64,000 nucleotides of DNA, taken from Hyphomonadaceae bacterium (lineage in GTDB: Bacteria; Pseudomonadota; Alphaproteobacteria; Caulobacterales; Aquidulcibacteraceae). The notes beneath the pieces were generated by a model. That model had not been told where the DNA came from. It saw only the letters and a program-made list of their open reading frames with translations, and searched no databases. Numbering within the stretch: the stretch's first letter is position 1; every line of letters starts with the position of its first letter. Where the stretch lies: NCBI GenBank assembly GCA_019753175.1, contig JAIELK010000018.1, positions 62,001 to 126,000 of the forward strand. The letters run 5' to 3'. The translations under genes and the position numbers were made by a program. Positions 42,866-54,279 of this stretch are shown here, in pieces.

Positions 42866-44077
42866 TCACCAGAGGCCTGGCCTTTCACCTTGGCGCACGC
42901 GTTCGCGCTGCGGCTCGTCGGGACGACCCAACTCCGCCAGCACATCGGCCCTGGCTTCGTCGAGATTGGGGGCCGCTGGCCGCGTGGTCGTTTCGGGATA
43001 GCCTGAAATCTTGAACGCGCTGCCGGTCATCTTGAGCTTGCCCATTTCGGCATCGTCGACTTCGACGAACATGTTGCGCGCTTGCAGTTGAGGGTCGTTG
43101 GCGACATCGGCCATCGAGTGGATCGGCGCAGCGGGCAAGCCTCGTCCGCGCAGAAGCCGCACCCATTCCGCAACCGGTTTGGTCGCGAGCGCCTGTTCCA
43201 GCTCCACCTTAAGCGCCGCGTGATTGGCGAAGCGTGCGAAGAGGTTGTTGTAGTGGGCGTCTGCTGCAAGCGCCGCCTTGCCGATGGCTGAGCAAAGCTC
43301 CTCAAACAACCGATCATTGGCGCAGGCGATGGCGATCGGACCGTCCTGGGCTTGGAAGACGTCGAACGGCGTAATCACCGGGTGGCGCGAACCGGTTGGA
43401 GTCTGTGTTTCGCCGGTTGCGAACTGGCGCACCAGTGCGCTTTCCAACAGCATGGTCTGCACATCGAGCATGGCGATGTCAATGAATCGGCCCCGGCCGC
43501 TGGTCTTGCGTTCGTACAGCGCCGATGAAATGGCGAGTGCGGCGAACGTGCCGGCGGCGAGATCGCCGAGCGAGATGCCGAGGCGCACTCCGGGGCCGCC
43601 CTCCGGCCCGTTGATCGAGATCATCCCGCCCAGCGCCTGGACGATGAGATCATAGGCGGGGAGGTCGCGATAGGGTCCGGTGTGCCCGAAGCCGGAAATG
43701 GACGCATAGATGATGCTCGGCGCTTTGGCTTGTACCTGCGCGTACGCGTAACCGAGCTTCTCCATTGTGCCCGGACGGAAGTTCTCAATCAGAACGTCCG
43801 CGCGCGTCAGCAGTGCTTCGAATATCTCGCGGTCATCGGCTTGAAAGAGGTCGAGCGCGATCGAGCGCTTGCCGCGGTTGATGCTGGCAAAATAGACGCT
43901 TTCGCCATTCTTGTAGGGCGGAAAGGCGCGCGTATCGTCGCCGTGCCCGGGCATTTCGACCTTCAACACCTCCGCCCCCAATTCCCACAGCAGCGTGGTG
44001 CAATAGGGTCCCGCGAGTACGCGGGTGACATCGAGTACGCGGACGCCGGCCAGCGGTCCCCGGGGTGCGTCGGTCAT
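42866..44077 (-). CDS. family III CoA-transferase (CaiB/BaiF type)
   Basis: Transfers CoA between carboxylic acids through an enzyme-bound aspartyl intermediate. Starting at ATG 44077 gives 403 residues beginning with GPLAGVRVLDVTRVLAGPYC, the standard start; the frame is open 31 codons further. Family segments include RGKRSIALDL, ADVLIENFRPGTMEKLGY, and the SISGFGHTGPY block; the catalytic aspartate is that of the GRGRFIDIAMLD stretch near residue 178. C-terminal AAPIHSMADVANDPQLQAR is also typical. The substrate (for example succinyl-CoA plus a dicarboxylate) cannot be assigned. Confidence 0.88.
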   Translation of the reverse strand: MTDAPRGPLAGVRVLDVTRVLAGPYCTTLLWELGAEVLKVEMPGHGDDTRAFPPYKNGESVYFASINRGKRSIALDLFQADDREIFEALLTRADVLIENFRPGTMEKLGYAYAQVQAKAPSIIYASISGFGHTGPYRDLPAYDLIVQALGGMISINGPEGGPGVRLGISLGDLAAGTFAALAISSALYERKTSGRGRFIDIAMLDVQTMLLESALVRQFATGETQTPTGSRHPVITPFDVFQAQDGPIAIACANDRLFEELCSAIGKAALAADAHYNNLFARFANHAALKVELEQALATKPVAEWVRLLRGRGLPAAPIHSMADVANDPQLQARNMFVEVDDAEMGKLKMTGSAFKISGYPETTTRPAAPNLDEARADVLAELGRPDEPQRERVRQGERPGLW

Positions 44078-44142
44078 AAGGCAGCTCCAGTTCGTCCTGC
44101 TTGTCGCCGTTTCGGCGCGCACGAGCAACGACGCAAAGCAAC

Positions 44143-44168
44143 GCGGGCCGGGATCGCTCCCGGCCCGC
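44143..44168 (-). terminator. intrinsic terminator candidate downstream of glnA
   Basis: A perfect 11-base stem, GCGGGCCGGGA with TCCCGGCCCGC, around a four-base loop. It starts 22 bases after the glnA stop in the direction of glnA transcription and is followed on the minus strand by a short T-rich tail (GTTGCTTTGC). The stem is strong; the T-tract is weak. Confidence 0.65.
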
Positions 44169-44190
44169 AACGCGCGCGATGATGATTTGA

Positions 44191-45594
44191 TTACGCCTTG
44201 TAATACATGTCGAACTCAACCGGATGCGGATGCGTCTCGAAGCGATCGAGTTCTTCCTTTTTGAGATCGATGTAGGCGTCGATCAGGTCGTCGCTCATGA
44301 CGCCGCCCTTGCTCAGGAAAGCGCGGTCGCGATCGAGCGCCGTCAGCGCCTCGCGCAGCGAACCGGAAACGGTCGGCACGTCTTTGAGCTCTTCCGGCGG
44401 CAGATCGTAAAGGTTCTTGTCGAGCGGTTCGCCGGGGTGGATTTTCTTCTCGATCCCGTCGAGACCGGCCATCAGCAACGCGGCGAACGTCAGGTACATG
44501 TTGCCAGCCGGATCGGGGAAGCGAACCTCCACGCGCTTCGATTTCGCGCCAGTGCCGTGCGGAATGCGGCACGAGGCGGAACGGTTGCGCGCCGAGTAGG
44601 CCAGCAGCACAGGCGCCTCGTAACCTGGCACAAGGCGTTTGTAGGAATTGGTCGTCGAGTTGGAAAATGCGTTGATCGCCTTCGCGTGCTTGATGACGCC
44701 GCCGATGTAGAAGAGGCAGGCCTCGGAGAGATCGGCATAGCGATCGCCCGCGAACAGGTTGTTGTCCTTCTTCCAGATCGACATGTGAACGTGCATGCCC
44801 GAGCCATTGTCCTTGAAGAATGGCTTGGGCATGAAGGTTGCGGATTTGCCGTAGGACGCCGCCACCTGATGAATGATGTACTTGTACAGATTCATGTTGT
44901 CGGCCATCTGCGTCAGCGTCGAGTATTTCAGGCCGAGTTCGTGCTGCGCTGGCGCGACTTCGTGGTGGTGTTTCTCCGGCTGCAGGCCGATCTGGCCCAT
45001 CACTTCCAGCATTTCGCCGCGCATGTCCTGCAACGAGTCGATCGGCGGCACCGGGAAGTAGCCGCCCTTCGGGCCGGGACGATGACCCATGTTGCCGCCT
45101 TCGTACGGCTTGTTGGTGTTCACCGGCAGCTCGCTGGAGTCGAACGAATAGCCAGTGTTCCAAGGGTCGGTAGACCAGCGCACATCGTCGAAGACGAAGA
45201 ACTCGGCTTCCGGACCGAAGTAAGCGGTGTCGCCCGCGCCTGAAGATTTGACATACGCTTCCGCGCGCTTAGCGATGCCGCGCGGACAGCGCGTATAAGG
45301 CTGCAATGTGCCAGGCTCAAGAATGTCGCAGAACAGAGCGAGCGTTGTCTGCTGAAAGAACGGGTCGATATGAGCGCCTGCTGGATCGGGCCGCATGACC
45401 ATGTCGCTCTCATTGATCGCCTTCCAACCGGCGATGGAGGAGCCGTCGAACATTAGCCCCTCGCTGAAAACGTCCTTGGTGATCATGCTCGCGTCAAACG
45501 TGACGTGCTGCATTTTCCCGCGCATGTCGGTGAAGCGCAGGTCCACATATTGTACTTCTTTGTCCTTGATGAGTTTGAGCACTTCGTCTGACAT
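44191..45594 (-). CDS. glnA: type I glutamine synthetase
   Basis: Forms glutamine from glutamate, ammonia and ATP; the main entry point for nitrogen. The 467-residue protein has the N-terminal beta-grasp domain ([17 protein letters not shown]), the catalytic domain with [27 protein letters not shown], and the [19 protein letters not shown]-binding block. Tyr396 in [10 protein letters not shown] is the adenylylation site, so activity is expected to be controlled by GlnE under PII. It lies 24 bases after glnB in the same direction and is followed by a hairpin terminator. Confidence 0.97.
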   Translation of the reverse strand: MSDEVLKLIKDKEVQYVDLRFTDMRGKMQHVTFDASMITKDVFSEGLMFDGSSIAGWKAINESDMVMRPDPAGAHIDPFFQQTTLALFCDILEPGTLQPYTRCPRGIAKRAEAYVKSSGAGDTAYFGPEAEFFVFDDVRWSTDPWNTGYSFDSSELPVNTNKPYEGGNMGHRPGPKGGYFPVPPIDSLQDMRGEMLEVMGQIGLQPEKHHHEVAPAQHELGLKYSTLTQMADNMNLYKYIIHQVAASYGKSATFMPKPFFKDNGSGMHVHMSIWKKDNNLFAGDRYADLSEACLFYIGGVIKHAKAINAFSNSTTNSYKRLVPGYEAPVLLAYSARNRSASCRIPHGTGAKSKRVEVRFPDPAGNMYLTFAALLMAGLDGIEKKIHPGEPLDKNLYDLPPEELKDVPTVSGSLREALTALDRDRAFLSKGGVMSDDLIDAYIDLKKEELDRFETHPHPVEFDMYYKA

Positions 45595-45618
45595 GATGTT
45601 CCCCTGGGAGAGCGAGGT

Positions 45619-46092
<474 letters not shown>

Positions 46093-46118
46093 CTAAGGTG
46101 CTGATTGGGAGATCGCTG

Positions 46119-47585
46119 ATGGGGCGTGAGATCGTCACGGTCGCTGAAATGGCCGCCATCGACGCGGCGGCAACGCGGTTAGGCGTGCCGACGCGGACGC
46201 TCATGGAGAATGCGGGCCAAGCCGTCGCGGGTGAGATCGCCGCGCGGCTTGGGCCGAGGCCGACGGCGGTTCTCTGCGGTCCCGGCAATAATGGCGGCGA
46301 CGGCTGGGTGGCTGCGCGCCATCTTCGTGCGCGCGGGTGGCCGGTTTGGGTCGAAACGCTGACTCCCAAGGAGGCGCTGCGCGGCGATGCGGCGGCGGCC
46401 GCGGCGGCTTGGGACGGCGAGACACATACGATCGGGCAAGACAACCCGATGGCCGACCTTTTTGTCGATGCATTGTTCGGTGCTGGCTTGTCGCGCGCCC
46501 TGGAGGGCGACGCGGCGCGGCTCGCTCAGGCTTTGCGCCCCGAGCGCGTCGTCGCCATCGACATCCCCAGCGGTATCGAGGGTGACACCGGACAGCCCCT
46601 GGGCGAAGCGCACTTTCGCGCGGCTTTGACCGTCACCTTTGTCCGCAAGAAACTCGCGCACGTGCTCTATCCGGGGCGCGCTCATTGCGGCGAGGTTGTC
46701 GTGGCCGACATCGGCGCTCCGCAAGCGGCGATAGATGAACAGCGTGTCACTCTGTTCGAGAATGATCCATCCCTGTGGGTTTTGCCCTGGCCGGATGCCG
46801 AGGCGCACAAACATGCGCGTGGGCATGTGATGGTAGCGAGCGGCGGACGCGCGCGCACGGGCGCCGCGCGACTCGCCGCGCGCGCTGCGCTTCGGGTTGG
46901 AGCCGGTCTGGTGACGGTCGTTAGCCCGAGCGACGCAATCGATGAGAACGCGGCGCAGCTCACCGCAATCATGGTTCGCGAGGCCGTCAGCGAGGACGCG
47001 TACGGGGAATTGGCGCACACGGCGACCTGCGGCGTGATAGGGCCAGGTTTTGGGCTTTCGGATGCGCACTATGCCAATTTGCGGGCCGCGCTCGACGCAA
47101 AGGACCGTTGTCCACTGGTGTTGGACGCCGACGCGCTCACTCTCTTGTCGCCGATCACGGACGGCTTCGGCGCTCGCGATGTGATAACCCCTCATGTTGG
47201 TGAGTTTCGTCGCGCTTTCCCGGGTCTGCTCAGTAACGCGCACAACCGCGTAGAGGCCGCGCGCGCGGCCGCGGCGTACGCGCATTGCGTTGTCGTGTTG
47301 AAGGGAGCGGACACCGTGGTGGCCGCCCCCGACGGACGCGCAGTCGTTGCCACGAATGGCACTGCATTTCTCGCCACTGCGGGCTCGGGCGATGTCCTGG
47401 CGGGTGCGGTTGCGGGTCTGATCGCGCAGGGCATGAAGAGCTTTGAAGCCGCCGCTGCCGCGCAGTGGTTGCATGCAGCTACCGCGGAGCGTGTAGGCCC
47501 TGGCCTGATTGCGGAGGACCTGCCAGAGCGCTTGCCGCAGGTGCTGAAGGCGCTCGCGCCCGAGCCAGCCAAGGTTCATGGCTAA
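46119..47585 (+). CDS. bifunctional NAD(P)H-hydrate epimerase / ADP-dependent dehydratase
   Basis: Repairs damaged NADHX and NADPHX. The N-terminal NnrE (YjeF_N) domain, about residues 1-210, interconverts the R and S hydrates and shows LCGPGNNGGDGWVAARHL; the C-terminal NnrD (carbohydrate-kinase-like) domain, about 225-488, dehydrates the S form and shows GVIGPGFGLSD, LVLDADALTLL, VITPHVGEF and the GSGDVLAG nucleotide loop. The ATG at 46119 follows GGGAG and gives 488 residues; the TTG at 46077 is less likely. It diverges from glnB. Confidence 0.92.
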   Translation: MGREIVTVAEMAAIDAAATRLGVPTRTLMENAGQAVAGEIAARLGPRPTAVLCGPGNNGGDGWVAARHLRARGWPVWVETLTPKEALRGDAAAAAAAWDGETHTIGQDNPMADLFVDALFGAGLSRALEGDAARLAQALRPERVVAIDIPSGIEGDTGQPLGEAHFRAALTVTFVRKKLAHVLYPGRAHCGEVVVADIGAPQAAIDEQRVTLFENDPSLWVLPWPDAEAHKHARGHVMVASGGRARTGAARLAARAALRVGAGLVTVVSPSDAIDENAAQLTAIMVREAVSEDAYGELAHTATCGVIGPGFGLSDAHYANLRAALDAKDRCPLVLDADALTLLSPITDGFGARDVITPHVGEFRRAFPGLLSNAHNRVEAARAAAAYAHCVVVLKGADTVVAAPDGRAVVATNGTAFLATAGSGDVLAGAVAGLIAQGMKSFEAAAAAQWLHAATAERVGPGLIAEDLPERLPQVLKALAPEPAKVHG

Positions 47586-47657
47586 GGCTGTCAAGAGCTG
47601 TTTCGCGGGCCGGTTTTGCGCTAACGATGGCGGCGCGCCTGATGTAGGGGGTCGGAC

Positions 47658-48410
47658 ATGGTGTGGTGGTGGTGGGTCATTCCCGGCGTCGTGGCGGTAA
47701 TCGGTTTGGCGATTGCGCTCAGCGGCCTCGGCTGGATGTTTCGCGGGCGTCCCTTCAAAGGAGGGCGCGGCGTGTTAGGCGGAGGGGTGTTCCTCGCCAT
47801 TGGCGCAGTGCTGGCTTTGATTGGACTGAACGTTCAAACCTACCATCGGCTCGGAGAAGCCCAGCGGCAGGTTGCGACGATCGAGTTTGAGCGTGTTGGC
47901 GAGACCGGCAACACCTTCAACGTGACTGTCACGGAGGCGCCGGCCGAGGATGGCGCGCCCGGCGCAGTACACACGTTCGCCGCAACTGGTGATGACTGGA
48001 TGATTAGCGCTCGAGTTCTGCGCTGGAAGCCATGGGCCACGGTTCTGGGGCTGGATGCACAGTACCGGCTCGATCGGTTCGATAGCCGCTATCGCGACAT
48101 CCCAACGGCGCAGACCACGGTGCCGACTGTGTACGATCTTCGCCCACAGCGGCGCACTGGGATTGACTTCCTACCCATCGCACAAAGCGTTTCTCAGTAC
48201 GCGCCTATGGTCGACATTCCCGAGCACGGCCAAGCCGTTTATTGGCCCATGGCGGACGGCGCCCGCTATCGCATCGACATTACCGCCCAAGGTCAGCTGC
48301 TCCCCGATGAGTTGAATGAGGCGGCTTCGGAGGCGGTTGCGCAGTGGGGTGCGACCCGGGCGCCCGCCCCGACCGAAGGAGCAGCGGCGGCGACCTCGCA
48401 GCCGCGTTAG
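47658..48410 (+). CDS. membrane protein of unknown function
   Basis: Unrecognised 250-residue protein. Two membrane helices lie near the N-terminus, at about residues 3-28 and 40-60, followed by a periplasmic-type domain rich in beta strands (VATIEFERVGETGNTFNVTV, YRLDRFDSRYRDIPTAQTT, IDFLPIAQSVSQYAPMVD). The C-terminal tail is Ala/Pro-rich. Similar proteins occur in other Caulobacterales-like genomes as hypothetical membrane proteins; I cannot name a function. It ends one base before the 3' end of the convergent tRNA-Leu. Confidence 0.7.
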   Translation: MVWWWWVIPGVVAVIGLAIALSGLGWMFRGRPFKGGRGVLGGGVFLAIGAVLALIGLNVQTYHRLGEAQRQVATIEFERVGETGNTFNVTVTEAPAEDGAPGAVHTFAATGDDWMISARVLRWKPWATVLGLDAQYRLDRFDSRYRDIPTAQTTVPTVYDLRPQRRTGIDFLPIAQSVSQYAPMVDIPEHGQAVYWPMADGARYRIDITAQGQLLPDELNEAASEAVAQWGATRAPAPTEGAAAATSQPR

Positions 48411-48411
48411 C

Positions 48412-48496
48412 TGGTGCGGACGGCGGGAGTCGAACCCGCACGCCTTGCGGCGCTGGAACCTAAATCCAGTGCGTCTGCCAGTTCCGCCACGTCCGC
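48412..48496 (-). tRNA. tRNA-Leu (anticodon UAG)
   Basis: Read on the minus strand this folds as a class II tRNA. The acceptor stem GCGGACG pairs with CGTCCGC, the D-arm has TGGCGGAACTGGCAGACGC, the anticodon stem CTGGA/TCCAG encloses TTTAGGT with anticodon TAG, a variable arm of about 13 bases (GCCGCAAGGC) follows, and the T-arm is GCGGG-TTCGACT-CCCGC. The CCA end is encoded. It decodes CUA and, through wobble, other CUN codons. Confidence 0.96.
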
Positions 48497-48540
48497 ACGA
48501 TCGCGCTTCATACACGGCCCGAGCCGGTCGGGAAGCCCCA

Positions 48541-50382
48541 TCATGGAGCGGTGGCGCCGAGGGGCATGTAAGCTCGCGCCGCCCGCGCGCTACCGGCCCC
48601 GCTGAAGTGGCCATAGTCCCAGTAGAGGAACTGATCATCGACGCGATAGAGGCAACGATCGCCTTCGCAGAACGTGTCCAGCGGATCGATGAACTTAGCA
48701 TCTGCGCTAAGAACGCGCAGTTCTTCGTTGATGCCGGCGTCGATGCTGATGGTCCAGCTGTCACCTCCCGTGCGCGCGGCGACCACAGCGACATCGGTAA
48801 TGAACATCGGCGACTGGCCGATCACGTAGACCTCGAGCCCGCGTGCATGCAACGCATCGAGCGTCGAACGCAGCTGGTCCAGTCCCCGCAATCGCAAGTC
48901 CACCCAACGCGCCGATAGGATCACGCGCCTGACGCCGAGCTCGTCGATGAGATTGAGCGCGTGTTCGTTGAATGGGCGGCAGTTGGGGCGTGCGAACGAA
49001 TAGTATGAAAGCACGGGAGGGCATCCCGCGGCTGTGTACTGATAGATACGAGCCGCGCTGCCGTTCGCCGTTTCAACGAGCCCGGGCACATAATGCGCCG
49101 CAAAGGAATCGCCCCAAAGCAGCGTCGGAACGTCGCCTTGCGAGTTGATGACGCATGCCTCTGCGCTCCACCGCGAGTAGTCGAGATTGCCTTCGAGGAA
49201 GCATGTTCCGTTTCGCCACGATGCAGCCGTGCTCTCGGCCGATTGCGGCAAGGCGTCTGGGGGGAAGCGGCCTGGCAAACCGTTGGTCGCCCAACCAAAC
49301 GCGCCGATGCCGCCCACCACTGCAAGGGCAGCGACGCCCACGCCAATGACCTGCAAATTGCTGGCCTTGCCCCGCTTGCGGAAGGGCTGCTCCACATACT
49401 TCCAAGAAAACGCGGCCAGAACGGTCGAGGCGACAATGATCGCAGCTGCGCCGAGGGCGCCCGGCGTCAGCTCCAGCGTGAGATAGCGCCAAAACACCGC
49501 AATCGGCCAGTGCACGAGATAGAGCGAGTAGGAAATGAGGCCAATGAACAGCATCGGCTTCCAGGTCAGGATGCGCCCCACAAAGGTCTGTTGCGGATGC
49601 GCGAAATAGATCGCAAGCGCAGTTCCTATGCACGGCACAAGCGCCGCAGCGCCCGGGAACGGCGTGGCCTCATCATAGGTGAAGACCGCCCACGCAATCA
49701 TCGACAAGCCGAGCAATGATCCGACCTGTGACACCCAGCCGGATTTTGTCCGCGCCGGCAGCGCCGCAAGCAATGCGCCGAGCAAGAGTTCCCAGGCGCG
49801 CGTGGGCAGCAGAAAGAAGTTCGCAGTCGGCCCGACTTGGGTGGCGTAGATGGACAGGGCGAGCGATGCGAGTGCGCCCAGTCCGAAGATCAGCAGCCAG
49901 CGTTTGCCCAGGAAGCGGTACACAAGGAACGCCGCGATCGGCATGAAGATGTAGAACTGCTCCTCGACCGCCAACGACCAAGTATGCAGCATGGGTCGTA
50001 AGTGCGCACTGTTCTCGAAGTAGCCGGATGCTTTCCAGAAGTAGAAGTTGGAGACGAAGGTAGAAACCGAGACGAGGCTCTTGGAGAAGTCGACCAGGAA
50101 GTTTGGCAGGAGAAAAACAAAGGCTGCGACTGAGGTGAGCAGCGCCGTGAACACGAGGGCGGGAAGGATGCGGCGTATGCGCCGATTGTAGAAGCCAAGA
50201 ATGCTAAAGCGGCCCGCTTCCAGGTCTTCCTTGATCAGCCCCGTAATCAAGAATCCGGAGATGACGAAAAAGACGTCTACCCCGACATAGCCGCCCGAAA
50301 ACGCGGTGACGCCCGCGTGAAACAGGACAACGGGTAAGACGGCCACGGCGCGGAGGCCGTCAATTTCCGGTCGGTGCTGCAT
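48541..50382 (-). CDS. acyltransferase family membrane protein with C-terminal SGNH domain
   Basis: OafA/YrhL-type acyltransferase, 613 residues, probably adding acyl (often acetyl) groups to a cell-surface polysaccharide. The N-terminal part, about residues 1-370, is a multi-helix membrane domain beginning HRPEIDGLRAVAVLPVVLFHAG with the catalytic histidine; RRIRRILPALV is the next family motif. The C-terminal domain, about 400-613, is an SGNH hydrolase-like fold with LLWGDSFAAH (Ser) and DYGHFSGAGS (Asp, His). No polysaccharide cluster surrounds it, so the acceptor is unknown. Confidence 0.9.
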   Translation of the reverse strand: MQHRPEIDGLRAVAVLPVVLFHAGVTAFSGGYVGVDVFFVISGFLITGLIKEDLEAGRFSILGFYNRRIRRILPALVFTALLTSVAAFVFLLPNFLVDFSKSLVSVSTFVSNFYFWKASGYFENSAHLRPMLHTWSLAVEEQFYIFMPIAAFLVYRFLGKRWLLIFGLGALASLALSIYATQVGPTANFFLLPTRAWELLLGALLAALPARTKSGWVSQVGSLLGLSMIAWAVFTYDEATPFPGAAALVPCIGTALAIYFAHPQQTFVGRILTWKPMLFIGLISYSLYLVHWPIAVFWRYLTLELTPGALGAAAIIVASTVLAAFSWKYVEQPFRKRGKASNLQVIGVGVAALAVVGGIGAFGWATNGLPGRFPPDALPQSAESTAASWRNGTCFLEGNLDYSRWSAEACVINSQGDVPTLLWGDSFAAHYVPGLVETANGSAARIYQYTAAGCPPVLSYYSFARPNCRPFNEHALNLIDELGVRRVILSARWVDLRLRGLDQLRSTLDALHARGLEVYVIGQSPMFITDVAVVAARTGGDSWTISIDAGINEELRVLSADAKFIDPLDTFCEGDRCLYRVDDQFLYWDYGHFSGAGSARAARAYMPLGATAP

Positions 50383-50535
50383 TCGGGTCTAACGATGCTG
50401 CAATTTTTCCGCCACGGGTAGGGGGCTGGCGCGTGGACAAGGCGAGTTCGTCCTGCCATAAGCGCCGCTTTCCTTACAGGAGCCGGCGGGGCAGGTGACT
50501 TGCAGCGTCGGCGCGAGTTATCGAAAGCCCGTGTA

Positions 50536-51900
50536 ATGCAATTGACTGAACGTCGCTCCGAAGGCCTCCTGCGCGTTTACGATGTCCTGGTCCCCGCGGC
50601 GGAATTGCAGGCGCAACTGAACGCGAAGATCGAAGAAGTGCGCCCTCGTGTGCGCATCAACGGATTTCGGCCCGGCAAAGTGCCGGCGAGCCATATCCGT
50701 AAGGTCTACGGCCCCTCGATGATGCAGGACATCATCAACGAGACGGTTCAAAAATCGACCAAAGAGAGCCTGGAAAAGGTCAACGCGCGGCCGGCGTCCG
50801 AACCCTCGCTCGACCTCAAGAGCGACATTAACCAGGTGGTCGCGGGACAATCTGACCTGCAATTCGAACTCTCCTTGGAAATCATGCCTCAGATCGATCC
50901 AGTCGACCTGAAGGCGATCTCGATTGTCCGGCCGACCGCGCCTGTAGCCGACGAGCAGGTCGAAGAGGCGCTAGGCGAACTCGCAAAGCAGAGCCGGGCC
51001 TACGAGGACAAGAGCGGACCCGCCGCGGACGGCGATGCTGTGACGATTGATTTTATCGGCCGCATCGATGGCGAGCCCTTCGATGGTGGGACGGCGCAGG
51101 ATTCGCAGGTCGTCATTGGCTCCAACCAGTTCATCCCGGGTTTTGAAAGCCAGTTGGTCGGCGCCAAGGCCGGTGACGAGCGGACCCTCAAGGTCACGTT
51201 CCCGACCGACTATCCGGTGTCTTCACTTCAAGGCAAGGCGGCGGAGTTCGAGACTAAGATCAAACTGGTGCGCGAGCCCAAGCAGGGGGCGCCGGATGAC
51301 GGCTGGGCCAAGGAGCTGGGTTTCGACAGTCTCAAGGCTGTGAAGGACGCCTTGCGGCAGCGTATTGACAGCGATCATGCGCAGCAATCCCGCACGAAGG
51401 CGAAGCGCGCCTTGTTCGATCAGTTGGACGCGGCCCATGATTTCGAGTTGCCGCCGCGAATGGTTGAAGCGGAGTTCAGCCAGATTTGGCGCCAGATCGA
51501 GGCCGACCGCGCCGCTGGACGCCTGGATGCCTCGGACGCTGGTAAGTCAGACGACGAACTGAAGGCCGAATATCGCGAAATCGCCGAGCGGCGGGTGCGT
51601 CTTGGCCTGCTGCTGGCGGACATCGGGCAGAAGCATCGCGTAGAGGTAAGCGACGAGGAAGTGGCGCGCGCCATCTCCGCGCAGGCGCGGAACTTCCCCG
51701 GCCAGGAGCGGCAGATTTTTGAGATGTATCGTCGCAATCCAGCGATGGTCGCCAATGTCCGCGCGCCCCTCTACGAGGAAAAGGTCGTCGACTACCTGCT
51801 GGAATTGATTCAAGTTCGAAACGAAAGCGTAACCCGTGAGGCGCTTTTCGCGGAAGACGATCTGCCTTCGCTGCGCAAAACCAAGACCGAGCGAGCATAG
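50536..51900 (+). CDS. tig: trigger factor
   Basis: Ribosome-associated chaperone and prolyl isomerase that meets nascent chains at the tunnel exit. The ATG at 50536 gives 454 residues. The ribosome-binding signature is in the N-terminal domain (INGFRPGKVPASHIRKVYG, about residues 43-61), the FKBP-type isomerase domain spans about 160-245 (GDAVTIDFIGRIDGEPFDGG), and the helical C-terminal chaperone domain follows. It heads the tig-clpP-clpX-lon series of quality-control genes. Confidence 0.96.
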   Translation: MQLTERRSEGLLRVYDVLVPAAELQAQLNAKIEEVRPRVRINGFRPGKVPASHIRKVYGPSMMQDIINETVQKSTKESLEKVNARPASEPSLDLKSDINQVVAGQSDLQFELSLEIMPQIDPVDLKAISIVRPTAPVADEQVEEALGELAKQSRAYEDKSGPAADGDAVTIDFIGRIDGEPFDGGTAQDSQVVIGSNQFIPGFESQLVGAKAGDERTLKVTFPTDYPVSSLQGKAAEFETKIKLVREPKQGAPDDGWAKELGFDSLKAVKDALRQRIDSDHAQQSRTKAKRALFDQLDAAHDFELPPRMVEAEFSQIWRQIEADRAAGRLDASDAGKSDDELKAEYREIAERRVRLGLLLADIGQKHRVEVSDEEVARAISAQARNFPGQERQIFEMYRRNPAMVANVRAPLYEEKVVDYLLELIQVRNESVTREALFAEDDLPSLRKTKTERA

Positions 51901-51989
51901 TCGCAACTGGCCCTTGCAGCGGCGGGGGGTGCGGCAAATATGAGGTAACCGAGCGGCTGGCGATTCCCTGCCGCCAATGAAAGGTCTCC

Positions 51990-52622
51990 ATGTCGTCGTT
52001 CGACCCGATCGAAACCTACGCCAACCTTGTGCCCATGGTGGTTGAACAGACCAGCCGCGGCGAGCGCGCGTTCGACATTTTTTCAAGGCTGCTGAAGGAG
52101 CGCATCGTCTTCGTGACCGGCGGCGTTGACGACGTCTTGGCGAGCTTGGTCACAGCCCAGCTCTTGTTCTTGGAGTCCGAGAACCCGAAGCGGGAAATCG
52201 CCATGTATATCAACAGCCCCGGGGGGTATGTGACCTCCGGTCTGGCGATCTACGACACGATGCAATACGTGCGCAGTCCCGTTTCGACCGTCTGCATTGG
52301 ACAGGCTGCCTCAATGGGCTCCCTGCTCCTGACGGCCGGAGAAAAGGGTCTGCGGATTTGCTTGCCAAACGCCCGAGTTATGCTTCACCAGCCATCGGGT
52401 GGGTACCGCGGTCCTGCGTCGGACATCGAGCGTCACGCCGAAGACATCCTTCAAACCAAGCGCCGGCTCAACCAGATATACGTCAAGCATACCGGCCAAC
52501 CCTACGAGACAGTCGAGCGCACGCTGGACCGGGACTTCTTTATGACAGCCGAAGAGGCCCGAAAATGGGGCATCGTTGACCGGGTGTACGAGAAGCGCGA
52601 GCTTCCCGAAAGTGCGGGCTAG
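51990..52622 (+). CDS. clpP: ATP-dependent Clp protease proteolytic subunit
   Basis: Serine peptidase that forms the proteolytic chamber fed by ClpX or ClpA. The 210-residue protein has the catalytic triad Ser108 ([11 protein letters not shown]), His133 (VMLHQPSGG) and Asp182 in the [11 protein letters not shown] segment. The N-terminus [28 protein letters not shown] is typical. Length is normal. It is separated by 89 bases from tig and by 268 bases from clpX, the longest gene-free gap in this cluster. Confidence 0.97.
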   Translation: MSSFDPIETYANLVPMVVEQTSRGERAFDIFSRLLKERIVFVTGGVDDVLASLVTAQLLFLESENPKREIAMYINSPGGYVTSGLAIYDTMQYVRSPVSTVCIGQAASMGSLLLTAGEKGLRICLPNARVMLHQPSGGYRGPASDIERHAEDILQTKRRLNQIYVKHTGQPYETVERTLDRDFFMTAEEARKWGIVDRVYEKRELPESAG

Positions 52623-52890
52623 GATCGCCACCGGACCTTGCCGACAAGGCTCATCGAGCCATGTTTGAGGCGATAAACCCTGTTAGAGGCTGACGGCCCG
52701 GGATCTCCCGCCGCGCCACAAGCTTGCGGCCCCATCCTTGCTATGGTCGTATGGGGACCCGAGGCGGTCACATAGTGAACGTTTTTGAAAGGGGTGGCGA
52801 GCGACCATTTACCAGGGTTGGGGTGAGGGGCCATGAGGCCGCCGCTTTTCCCGGACGTAATCAGGCCGTTGGCGCCCCAGAGGATCGCGC
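52623..52890. other. 268-base intergenic region between clpP and clpX
   Basis: No coding sequence that I can support. In Caulobacter the same position holds a small gene (cicA), but no comparable open frame is found here. It is likely to contain the clpX promoter; no element is strong enough to name. An AGAGGA ribosome-binding site lies just before the clpX start. Confidence 0.4.
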
Positions 52891-54153
<1,263 letters not shown>

Positions 54154-54184
54154 GGGCGCTGGGTCCTTGCTTTCAGATTGAGCG

Positions 54185-54209
54185 GCGGCGCGCACTTGAA
54201 GCGCGCCGC
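54185..54209 (+). terminator. hairpin between clpX and lon
   Basis: A nine-base perfect stem, GCGGCGCGC with GCGCGCCGC, around a seven-base loop, about 30 bases after the clpX stop. The downstream T-richness is low, so it may act as a weak or factor-assisted terminator or only as a 3' stabiliser. Confidence 0.4.
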
Positions 54210-54279
54210 GAACGCTTCCACATTTCAATGACAAATGGTCGGGTGGGCGTGTCGCTCCAAACCCGCCGAAGGAGTTCCG

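Noticed and set aside
44224-45243. 339-codon open frame antisense to glnA
   Set aside because: Composition is that of a GC-skew shadow frame, and glnA on the other strand is unambiguous.
46179-47594. 471-codon open frame antisense to the NAD(P)HX repair gene
   Set aside because: Arginine- and histidine-rich translation with no recognisable family, exactly opposite a complete, well-recognised gene; typical of antisense frames in GC-rich DNA.
48412-50382. genomic island inserted at tRNA-Leu
   Set aside because: The acyltransferase lies on the 5' side of the tRNA, not the 3' integration side; there is no integrase and no duplicated tRNA end.
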